Part shown: one piece after another, positions 26,601 to 38,600 of the stretch
Layout of the letters: every line of letters begins with the position of its first letter
Numbering within the stretch: the first letter of the stretch is position 1
Assembly: GCA_949710005.1 (NCBI GenBank)
Contig: OX453279.1
Location: 14,283,256-14,347,255 of the forward strand
Reading direction: 5' to 3'
Source: Ricordea florida
Lineage: Eukaryota; Cnidaria; Anthozoa; Corallimorpharia; Ricordeidae
Length of the DNA stretch: 64,000 bases
Translations under genes and position numbers: made by a program
The notes under the pieces: generated by a model
The model's database searches: none
What the model was told of the DNA's origin: nothing
Seen by the model: the letters and a program-made list of their open reading frames with translations, nothing else

Positions 26601-29600
26601 CTGTTTGGAGATTCGAAGGCCTAGATCTAAACCAATAGTAGTTGTCATAGTAAAAGGTTTGAACCCAGGAGTATCAGTAGTTCGTCTAGTTTGATCGTCC
26701 GGGTGAGGGTAGTTCTGACAACCTGAGCGCGTCATCTTCAGATGACTTCCGCTCAGGTTGTCGAAACGTCAGTCACCAACAACAGTTCTTTTCAGAACTA
26801 CCCTCACCCGGACGATCAAACTAGACGAACTAGTAGTTGTCATATGGTATAGACCACCATACGCTTGTATTGGAATTTTTTCATCTTTCGAATCCTTAAT
26901 CGGGAAACTTGATAGTGAAAATGTAGAGTATTTCGTGATGGGGGATTTGAACTGTGATATGATTTCTACCCGAAGTGACAACAACACGCTGAAACTGATG
27001 AGCATTCTTGATGTATATGGACTCCAGCACCTCATCTCAGAACCGACAAGAATAACTCCTACCTCGTCTTCTTTAATTGATCTAATCGACACCAATTGTA
27101 AGGATAAAATTGCGTGTTCAGGAGTCCGTCATGTCGCGATTAGTGATCATAGCATGGTTTTTGCTTACAAGAAAACTAGCGCTGAACGGGATGTCTATTG
27201 GTAATAATACAGTAACTTATCGGAATTGTAGGAATTTTGACAGACAAAGTTTTCGAAATGATATTTCATCCCAATCTTGGGAGAGGGTTTATGCATTCTG
27301 TGATCCAAATGAGATGTGGCAGGAATGGAAACATTCATTTTGGCCATAGCTAACAAACGCGCTCCACTGAGGACGAAGCGTGTTCGCGCTCGTAGTTCTC
27401 CGTGGATTACATCAGGAATAAAAAGTTTAATGCATAAGCGAGACATGTTAGAAATAAAAGCTATCAAATCGAATGCTCCCAATGATTGGATGTTATACAA
27501 AAGACAATATAACCAACAAAGACGTAAGACTAACCAAACCAACATACTATCAAAATAGCTTTAATGAGCAGACAGGTGACTCTCGAAGTTAACGTCCCGG
27601 AAATGTGGGAAAACGTCATAACGTTATTTTAAATTAATGGTTTGACGATAACCGATACACGAGAGAGATCAAACGAGTTTAATAACCATTTCTCCTCTGT
27701 TGGTCTAAAACTTGCCAATGAGATTGACTCCGATAGCGGAGACTAGCAAAGGTATCTCACTCGCACAGATAAACGGTTCCATCCGCATCCAACTGATGCA
27801 ATAAAATTGTTTTCACTAATGAACAAACTAAACAAGTCTAAGACAACTGGCCTGGACAGAATATCTGCAAGGCTTATTCGAGAGTGTGCCGATCTCATTT
27901 GTGTGCCGATCTCATTTGTGTGCCTATATGCGATATTTTTAATAAATCTATTAGTCAAGGTAAACTCCCAGAAGACTGGAAATCGGCTAGAGTCACACTC
28001 CTTTTGAAGCAAGGCGATCGAGACGACGTAAACAACTATCGTCCGATCTCGGTCATCCCAGTTGTGGTCAAGGTATTGGAGAGAATCGTTTACGAACAAT
28101 TATATACCTATTAAGAGGAGCACGATATACTGTGTAAACATCAGTGGGTTTTCGTGCGATTCATTCAACTGTTATAGCTTTGCATGAGGCAACTGAGTCC
28201 TTGACATATAATATAGTTATCGCAAAAATCAACGCGGTTATTTTCCTACAATCTCGGCCAAAGGTATTTGGGACACTTGAGCTAGATCACGTATCCCCCA
28301 TCCCCCTTAATCAGTGTTGCAAAATATCGCGTTTTTCCAACAAAAAGGGAAAAAATCACCCGATAATCAATATTGTTAGTGGGGGGAGGGGAGAACTTGC
28401 TTGCTGTGTCAACTTTTTTATCCGGTGTTGTAGATCTAAACTCGATACTGTTAACCACGAGATTCTTTTATCTAATTCTGACTTTTATGATATATCTGGG
28501 AATTCATTAATGTGGTTTCAGTCGTGTTTGGAGTATGCAACAATGCTCAGTTGGTGGGTCCTTATCTGACAGCCGTGTATTGACCTGCGGTGTCCCTCAG
28601 GGGACCATCCTCGGTCCACTCTTATTCTTATTATATATAAATGACCTTCCAAATTGTTTGTTACACTGTGAACCGAGGACGTACGCCGATGATACGCATC
28701 TGACATATGTAGATAATAATGTAGGTAGCATTGAATCATGTCTTAGTGAGGACCTATTTAATGTGCATACTTGATTAAATGCGAACAAGCTTACTCTAAA
28801 TATGACCAAAACAGAATTTATGCTGATAGGATCTGGTCAAAGGCTAAATACCATTGCTGCTTCCCCCTGTATTTAAGGTTTTTAATTTTTTTTTTTATAG
28901 TATTTGCCTGATGAATTTGTAACACCGTGGATAAATAAAGATTACCTACCTACCTACCTACCTACCCTCAATCTTAATGAACGGTACTTGAAACAGGTTG
29001 CAAGTACGAAGTCAGTTGGTATAACAATTGATGACAAACTCAGCTGGAATAACCAAAAAGATCGCTTCTGGAATCGGTGCCATGAAACTTGTTAGGCACC
29101 TGGTTCCTACGGCGACCTTACATCTTATATACCAAGTGTTAATACAACCTCACTTTGACTACTGTAGTTCTGTTTGGGGAACCTGTGGGGTTACTTTACA
29201 ACACAAGCTGCAAAAATTGCAGAATTGCAGAGCAGCGCGCGTTTTAACCTTCTCTAATTATGACGTTAATGCTGGCCAATTGCTGGAAATCCTGCGGTGG
29301 AAAAATCTTGATCGCCAGCAAAACATACAAAAGGCCACCATGGTATTCAAATGTCTATATGGCGGGTTAGCTCCGGACTATTTAGTATCAAAATTTTCTG
29401 AACGAAATACAAACTAGAATTTGAGGGACTCCGAGACCGAACTTAATGTTAGATTGCCACGCACAAATTATTTCAAAAATAGTTTTAGTTATAGTAGCGC
29501 TACACTGTGGAATCACCTTCCTTATGAGGCTAGGTGCGCGGAGTCCTTCAGGTCGTTCAAACGAGAAATCATCAAAGCTCTATAAGGCACGGCATTCACG

Positions 29601-32600
29601 GAAAGCAGCTTTGTAATATAGTGCAGTTTATAGTTATAGTTAAGTAGTTATAGTTTTTGTCCTTCTGTAAATAGCTGATGAATTTGCCCGTGGTTAAATA
29701 AAGTTTCATCAACGGTTACTCGTAATATATTTATTGTAGGTGGCCCCCATTTGTGATTTCGTAACTAGAACCTCTTGGATTTCCTTTTGTTCAGTCTTCA
29801 CCGTTTTTGTATACTGGTGCATGTTAAGTCATCCGGGAATTTCAGATGTCCAAGCTGTTTCAAGAGTGCCAGATAATAGAGAAGACGGACAACATGGTTA
29901 TAGTAGCCACTTGCCCCTCCAACGCATAAACACTTTTCGCCTAAGGACCCATAACTTGGATTATCCGATTCATCCAGGACATGAGGTGCCTCGTTCTTTC
30001 TCGTTGACCTGTGGCACTTTGAACTCACTTTCGCCAACCCTGAAATTTGTCCTATACAAATACGAAAGAAAAATTGTTACCTTTAATGCCGTATAGGTAA
30101 CGTACTTCAGCCGTAAACTTACGGGCTGTAGACATACTCATGCAGCCAGCCAGTCCTACGCATAACTTCGACCTTCATCGAATGTCAGGGAAAGAAGGAA
30201 AAGAATAGATAGGTGGGGGTTCTTCACCATCTGTTACAAGAAATATAACTCAAAAAAATTCGTTTCTGCATGGAAAGATAGCTACCTAAAGCTGGCAAAA
30301 CGCACCAAGCAGAGTAATAAATAGACTTACCTGTAACCAACGTTAACAGACAAAATTGTACCCAGGGATGTCATGCATATCACCACATAATTATAATCTG
30401 GGCTTGCTTTTTGAATCTGTTAGGACGACAGAACTTAAAATAATCATTCATAGAGGTTTATTTCTTTGCATGTACCTTGCGAATAGGCAAAGCTGAATAA
30501 TGGTGATGCAAGCTGTTCGGCACAAAAACACGGCCAACTTTTCCACAATCAGAACGTTTTCTTTGCTAAGAGGATTTTCGCTTAATGACCTTTGAAATAA
30601 GTAAGATTAAACGCAATAAACCCTGCTTGATCTTTTTTTTCTGGAAAGCTTGCTCTCCAGTTTGGCGTTGTTATGCGGTATCCCAACACGTGACCTCTAA
30701 CTGCAAGGATCTCTTGGACTCTGAATGAGGACTTTATGATTATTAGTGCGGATGATGTACCTATTTCACTAGCTCACTAAACAGGTTTACGCGTTCAACA
30801 TCCTTGAAGCTGGAAGGCTTTTTCAAAAATGGAGATCTGAAATAAGTTGTGAAGTACTTGTTATCGTAGTGTATATTGTATGTTGAGTCTGGGTAATAAA
30901 GGGAAAGAGAATTCGACTCTCAAAAACGTTTTGTTCGGACGTTCCATGAATTAAGGTTTAATTTAAGCCATTTACGCAGGCTACTGGTACACGGGGTGTT
31001 TCAAGGTACTCTTAAAGTCGTGTATGTTAATAGTGACTCTTTTTTCTTCTGAGGCGCTAAAAATGCTTACTGGCGCGCTCACTGTTCGTGGTTGAACTTT
31101 GCAAAAGGATGTTGAGTACCAGTTTCGAAGAAGCTCGTTAGACGAACTAATAGTGATGTGCTAAGGAAGGAAACTCAGTTGAATCTGACAGCTGTTGAAG
31201 TGAACGTCTTAAATGTTGTACACACCGGCATTCTGTTGAGAATTTCGGTGAAAAGAACAGAAGCTGTATACTCGTTAAAGAAATTTGGAGCAAATAAATC
31301 AGCCAGAATGATTGACAAAATAGTTCAGTCTGTTGAGCATGTTTCAGTTTATCTTTATGTTTTGTCATTGGTGCAAATGGACTCATTGATCACTTTAAGG
31401 CTAAAGCTTGTGGCAAACATCTTTGACTGTTGCGCACGAGGGCATTAGTAAAACGTTTCGCATTAACAACAAAGACTCCAATAAGTAAATGTTAAAAATG
31501 AACATGAGTTTTTTTAAAAGACTTTGAGATTGATTATCTGCACTTGGTTAGGCGGCAATAAAGATTGGATTTTCATAAAGTATTTAAGTGCCAGTACGAC
31601 GAAATTCAACATTAAGTTTCTTTCTCTTGGATTTTTTACTTACAGAATAGCTCATATTGCTGGCGTTTCCAGTGTGCTTTGATGCAGATACAAAAGATTT
31701 AAAAGTTTCCTTCAAAACAATTAAAAGCCTTTTTTTATCTTAAATTCAAGTTTCAAAGTGTTCAAATTTTCGTCAGCCATTATTCGCGTATTATAAAGCG
31801 GCAGGTCTACCTGTGACGTCAGATACTCTGCACGTGAAGAGAATGAATAGGATATGCTTTGGATCCCATTTGCTGGAAAGACTAATTTAAGAAGATTGGT
31901 AGGAAGCGCTCTTTCTGTTTGGCGAAGTCCACATTCAATAACAAAGTTCAGATACGCATATAATGTAGCGAAGGGATTCGATGCTTTGACACCTTTCGCT
32001 TGTTTGTATTTTATATGTTTGGCTCAAGTTTTGAAATTGTTTATCGGATCTTGTGGTGAGACATGAAGATTATATATCTTTTATGGAGATGGATAGATGT
32101 CGGGAATAATGGAATGGTTTGGCAAAACGTGTGAGGGCATCACTTCTCCAAGATTGCAAAACTGTCAGTAATAATCGATAGGTTTGGGGTACTTCGGGCC
32201 TAAGGCTAAAAAGGAAACCGAAGAAATCCTGCACTACTTTGTTTGTTCAAGTTAAAATAGTGTAGAAAGAGTTATTTTTTAAATTCATCTTATTCTTATT
32301 CGTTAACTAATTCTCGTTTTCACTCACGTCACGAGAATTTACGAGATTTGTGCTTTATACTCATCAGGAAAGGAAGACGAGAAACATCCGATAATTCCAT
32401 TAACTAGGGGGATAAGGAGGTCTTGAAATTCCTTTTTGTTACCTTTCGTTCGATGATCTGCGTCGCAATCCAATAAATTTGCAGATTTGAATTATCCGAA
32501 AAGTGCGCTGCATTGTTGTTTTGATCTCGCGGTAGCTAAAGCCATCCGCCATTGAAGTTGTTTTGAAGGTAGCATCAACTAACGTTTAAGGCTCTGTAAT

Positions 32601-35600
32601 TGGAGATGAGTCGGAAAAGAAGGAAATAAAATTCCCACAAAATGTTGCTACCGTTTGCGATATCATTTGCTAGAGCTTTAATTTTTATGGCCATTATAAA
32701 CTGTACCTGAGTTCATAGATCCACTTCTTAAATGCAGGCATGACTTACAGACACGTGTTGGACTTGTACAGGCCCCCGAATTGACCCCGAAATGATCCGT
32801 CTCCCTGGAACGATACCTTTTCTTTCTCCTGACCCTGAAATGATCCTTAAGTACTGAATCATTTAAATGATACCCGAAGCCTGGAATTTTGGAATGGGCG
32901 CATAAATTTTTAAGTACTTATTAACTCAATTTTCTGATATCTGACATTTTCAAAATTGTTAAAAAAATGTTATTGCGAAGATCAAATTTAAATTTTCCCG
33001 CTTTAGTTTTTTTTAACCATTCCGTACAGTCCATTTAAACTGTTACAAGGAGAACTTTCTCAAATATTCGCCGAGCCTCGCAATATTCTTTCTGGAGAGT
33101 TCTAGAACTCTATAACATGATCCAATGTAACCGAGTGAAGTAATTTTACTATAAATAGATATTAGTGAGATCTTTCGGAATGTTCTAGAATTCTTTGTAA
33201 CTGTATTTAAGGAACATTACCACACAGCTCTATGTCGTTTGCTTGGAAATAGTCTAAAGTTGTCTAGAGTTGAGGTCTGGAGACCCCGTTTGCCGTTGAG
33301 TTGTCTGGAAAAGCTATCCGAAGTGGATATTTCTACGGAGCTTGTGAGTTGTAGGGTGGTGGTGACTGAAATATTTAGTTGTGAAGTTAAGAGATGGCTT
33401 ATTAGCGTATATTTAAGTTAAGCTATCGCTCCCTTTGTAGACTACTCAAGTTATAAGATTTCAAGTGTCAGTTACAAATAAATAGTTGATTTTGTGGCGA
33501 AATTACGATTGTGTTTTCTGGTGGACTGAGAGTAAGATTTATTTGTCCGTAACAAAACAATTTGAGAACATGAAATCTATTCCTGAATATTTCATTTATT
33601 TGCTGGGCGGTTGAAAACGTAATTAAAGATTCGACCCTCGCATTATTAACTCATTCGCAATCTCAAATGTCAAATCTCAAGATCGTATAGTGAAAGGGGT
33701 AATTCCTCTGGCTGTGTGAATCGCCTAGTTGGAGTTTCTGGAGCCAAAAAAAACAACAATAACAACAGTGGTTGCATTTGCATTATATTAAAGTTCAATG
33801 CTAGTGTCATACTGCTTAAGTTAAGGGGAACTATCTCATCTCCTCCAATTTTCTGTAGTGTATTAGAACATTTTTACTTTCTGGTATAACTTATTTTATT
33901 GTACTGTCTCCAAGCGAACATTTCGCATCCTAGAATGGACTTCCTACCGTTATGTTTTTGACTAGCTGTATTTGCCCATCTCGGCAGTGACTCAAACAAA
34001 TTATGAAATTCCGACAGTTATTTCCTTATTGGTTTCGTATGTAGAAGGTATAGTACAAGGTGTTACGATAATTACTCGGGCTACCTGAAAGGTAGGCCGA
34101 GTCTAGGTTTCGGTTTCCTATCTATCAGTCTATCTATCGTCGTGTCACGATTTTATATGCTGACGTAATGCATGCAATCGAGACATTCACGAAAACGAGG
34201 CCACTTACTTACCGGCGTAATCTTTACTGGAAATTATGGCGAATCCGTGATGTTCTTCTGGGACGTTAGCAGTAGACCCACACTAAATGATGTCGAGCGT
34301 TGTCGGAATAGGTTGGTGATCCACGAATTCTTTAGCTTGAAAGCTGGCCAAATGTGCAGAGTTCATACTAGTTCTCACGAGGTAACAAATGAGCCATATG
34401 TTAGTTATCAAAACTGTGCCAGCCGATAGTAAATATCTAAGCTTAGCTCTTCCGTTAAATGTCCCGTTTCTGTGAATGGTTTTTATTGGGTTCAATACTT
34501 GTAAAGCACGATTTGGTATTGCGTACGTAATCACTATTATTGTACAAGGGATCGTAAATGTTGGTTTGCTCTTTGCACGGAGTTGCATGTGCTTGATAGA
34601 AGAAAGACATGATGAATACTCTTGATGACTGTGAGCTACTAGAAAAAGTTGTCAATATGACTAATGTACGTGAACGTAATGTTACAGTGTCAATAAAAGT
34701 ACAACAATTCAGTTCTCGTTATGCAAAGTATTTATATTACGACTGTACTCGTGATTTGTGTAAGCGGCTGTACACACGCCAATAAATTTTTTTTGCACAT
34801 GAGTAATTAAACTGACTGTTAAAATGTGGGACTGGAGTGACTGATAACGAAAATTCCCCACACGGATCCCGCATGTAGTTTCGTATACATTTTAGTCGTG
34901 GTAAATGCTCAAGTAAAACGCTTCATACGAAGCCGGAGTGAACGCTCCTCAAGCGTCTTGTGTTATTTAAGACTTTCTCTAAAATCTATTGAACTTGTTG
35001 TTTGTGTATAATAAAGTTCTTGGTAATTATGACCACAAAACGGCTAAGTTAAACTCGGAGACTGTTTGTCAGCCCGAAATCCCTCTGGCCTCTTTTCAAA
35101 ATCATGCCTGGATTCTTTTCTTATTCAAACTCAAGTTTTTTTAACTGCTTGGTCGTGTGGAAAGACATCAGCGGGAACAGGCGAAATCGAAAGAATAGTA
35201 TATCCGAATGAGGAGTAATATTGTTGATTTTCCCCACATACCGCTTCTTCGCCGTCGATAACTTGGAATCACGATGAATGGCATCAGGTTTCACAATTGT
35301 TTTTCTACCGTGGGAACCAAAGAAGCTGATTGGTAAACATTAAAATCCGATTAGTAAACAAACCCAATTATCACCTTAGAAATCTTTCTGATAAAATCGC
35401 TCAGCTAAACACGACGTCGACAAGAATTGCGGTGCGATATACAGTCTGGTAGGTTTTTTTGCGGTCGTGGAACCAGCCATGTAGAATACAACATATATAA
35501 ACCCAGGAGCTCCTGATAAACCTTAAGCGTAAACTGACATTCACGTTTGTTCGAAGCGGTATTATAAAGTGTAGCCCGAGTGAACGCTCCCGAGAGCGTC

Positions 35601-38600
35601 TAGTTAGTCGGGCAACCGACTATAGGTTTACCCTCGAGTTTCATCGCAAATCGCAGTCACGTGCAATGGCGAATACCGCAGACACGTAATACGGGCGCAA
35701 CCTTTTTTCTACGATGTCGAAGTCGATGGCGAATATGTTGAAAACAAATGGTGTCATCTTTTCTACGCTCAAACATACAAAGCCACAAACCGTTCGCGGT
35801 AGACCCACTCTTAAAGATGGCGTGTGTAATGAGCGTATATTTCGAAACGGATCGTTCCACGAACTGAAAATAGCAAAAGAATCAAATGATTTAGCGAATG
35901 TCTCAAAAGAATCAAACCAGAAATCAAACGAGTTACCAGTGAACAGAAAATGTGGACAGAGTGACAGAAGAGCATTTGCTGATAAAGACAAAGTGCCTCG
36001 CGATGAAACTCGAGGAAACGACAACAAAGATGCCACGTTTCCGTTGGGGCTGAAACTTCAGAATACCCGGCCACGATTGCGTGACATTAAAGTTCTGCTC
36101 CAGCAGTCCCCCATTAACAAATATTTGCATATGGAAACAAATACCTCGTTCTATAATCCATGTGCCGAAAACAAGCACAATACACATGAATATTCCTCGT
36201 TCTATAATCCATGTGCCGAAAACAAGCACAATACACATGAACATACCTCGTTCTATAATCGATGTGCCGAAAACAAGTAATCCATGTCATATCCTTTTTT
36301 TCCAACTGCGGGAGTGCGGGACTGCGGGAGCACTAGTTCTATACCCACTCCATCCACTTTATTTCTTTTAAAATATTTTTTGGCCCATTTCTCTTTTTTA
36401 ATTTCATGATTGACATCGCGACTGCGGCACCACGGGAGCACGAGATTAATGTCACCCAATCGTGGCCGGGTATTCTGAAGTTGCTCCCATAACAGCACGT
36501 CTACCTGTTGTCCGACTTACGATCTTAGATCGTCTTGTTATAAAATAGATTACAACTACTACCATCGCTAGACAATATTTCATCTTGATGAATGCGGGTC
36601 ATTTGAGCCAAAACTAATGTAATAGAGGCGTTCGAGTGTGTAAAGTTTGGAGGGATCAGAAGAAAGGATAGCACATTTTTATTGGTAAAAAAGTCTGGTA
36701 TTAGCCAGAACGTCTGTTAGAAATGGTTCAGAACAAAACAGCTGCTTTTTCAAGTAAACTAGATAGCTCCCAACACTCCCGACACTGGTGTTATCTTCTG
36801 ACGGTGCTAATAATGGCTCTTACTAGCAGAAGCAAACTTACAATGCCTGTGCTAATGGCTCTAACTCCCTACAGTTGTGCAAACGGTTTGATTCTAACAT
36901 AAGACTCTTCTGGAAAGACGTCTAACGCTTTCTGAAAACCGATGCGTCTCGGATGTCCTTCTAACAGACGCACGTTAGATACCGTTTTCTGTTGACGTGT
37001 TAGTCCAAAAGCAGTAAAAGAGAACTGAAGTCAAAAATCATATTTTGTGGCCTAATTTTTGTCCTTATAAGGTATGTTCAATGCCTTTTGCTTCCAGAAA
37101 TCGTGACCTGAAAAGTGGGTATCCATTGTCTTCCATGTTGCCAATGTCCGTTCTAGAGACCGCTGACTGCAAATTTGGGCTCGCGTTGCTCACGTGAAAA
37201 AAGCGGGAGAGTAGCACCTTTAAACTAACATTTCTTGCAAATAACAGGTAATAGGCAGAAAAAAAAAATGTTCAAGTCGTGCTAACCACATCGTTTTCTT
37301 GTGATAGGAATTAGCTTGTATTTTAGCTTCAGCTCTCCTTTAACAAAACCTTTATGCCTACTTATGCAGAGTATGGACCATCACTGGACAGAAGGGAACT
37401 GTACTGGAAAGTGTCACAAATGTGGAAAAGTTGTTAAGAGCAGCACTTGTCTCACCGGGCTGCGTTGTGCATGGTGTCAGGTGACGGTAAGTGTTGTGTG
37501 CTTTGTTCTCATTTTTACTAGCCCCCATTTAATAGAAGTTCAATTACTGGTATTCTCGTAGGTACACAACAAATGCGCAACACATGTTGTTCCGGAGTGC
37601 ACTCTTGGAGAACATAGAGATCACATTCTACCACCAGTGTCTATCTCCCCTGCTAGTCTGGTAGGAGTTATTGTTAGTTGATAAATATTTCTCACATGAT
37701 CTTGCCGTCATATCTTGTAAAATAGAGTTAGAGGACTAATGATTCAGTGCCCGTGTATTTATAAGTTTTTGATATCGTTTAACTTACTGTGGAAACAAAC
37801 AAACAACGATTGCGAATAGTGTGCACTGCTCTTCCAACGTTTTTTCAATAATTATTAAGTATCCGGCGAAATCCCTCAGAGTATCGCCTGATACGTAGCC
37901 AGTGAGGCCTTAGGCTAAGACCGGGTTAATGAGTCCTTTTGTAATCTAGTTAAGCTGTCTCCCAGCATGCAGCATGTATTTTCGCTGTCTGTGCCTTGTA
38001 CTGGTGCTGTGTTTCAATATTTGGTTTGTTACTATGTCGTCGCTGCAGCACCTCTGCGGCACTCTAGTTACGACAGTAAACGCTGGTGCAGTGTTAGGGA
38101 CGAAAGCGAAAGACAATCACGGAAAATTCGTTATGCTATTTATTTCCGTACAGGGAGTTGCACGAACGAAAACTGGGCGAATGACAATAAAATTACTTTT
38201 GATCAAAGGTAAAGAAAAAAATAGAGTGGCGTCATAAGTATAAGAGTTCACATGCCCGCCACACGGGTTTTGTACAAACATGCCCCCTCCTCCTGAGTGA
38301 CGGTCAGGTGAGGCTGATGACACTTCTATGCAGTCTCTAACAATCATCGTTTGACTACATGTCGTACATAAGCACCGCTCTTGGTACGTACTTCGACTGC
38401 TCTAAGTCTTCTGTCGTCACTAGGGAACACTCCCTGATAACTTTGCAAAGACCAGTGCCCGCTGGGGTAATTCTTGCCCCTTACCAGGACCAGGTCTCCT
38501 TCTCAAACATGCCGAGCATCGTTTCCCCACCTGCGATACTCCGTCAGTGCTGGCAGATGTTCCCCAAGGCAGCCCTTCCTGACGTGCTGAGATTGTGCGT

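Larger units (their letters stand above)
26356..29728 (+). mobile_element. CR1/L2-like LINE, 5'-truncated and broken
   Basis: Reading pieces in order give an AP endonuclease ([26 protein letters not shown]) and a reverse transcriptase with [46 protein letters not shown] and YADDTHL (28682 on), then [11 protein letters not shown] and the C-terminal [10 protein letters not shown] and APDYLVSKF region. The 5' part before the endonuclease is missing. The 3' end has TGATGAATTTG, then AATAAAG near 29700. It is damaged by stops, frameshifts, an insertion at 26650-26830, another at 28853-28967, and a roughly 190-bp foreign stretch about 28245-28432 that interrupts the RT before the DTVNHE motif. Confidence 0.85.
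35605..36538 (+). mobile_element. Non-autonomous Helentron-like element A, copy 1
   Basis: Begins TAGTCGG-GCAA-CCGACTA, a small hairpin followed by TAGGTTT as in element B. It ends with GTTGTCCGACT, the near-inverse of the 5' end, then hairpin ACGATC-TTA-GATCGT and CTTGT before a T. It lies immediately after element B in the same orientation. Copy 2 at 47527-48081 shares the first about 400 bp and the last about 60 bp but has different sequence in between. The interior here holds a 188-codon ORF and a 35-bp inverted repeat (36056-36090 with 36446-36480). Confidence 0.75.

Noticed and set aside
31158..31448. 96-codon frame as a gene
   Set aside because: No motif and no exon context; overlapping frames of similar length exist on the other strand.
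37967..38237. Two overlapping 80-90 codon frames as a small secreted protein gene
   Set aside because: They lie where the LTR of the neighbouring minus-strand BEL/Pao relic is expected, overlap in two frames, and have no splice or homology support.
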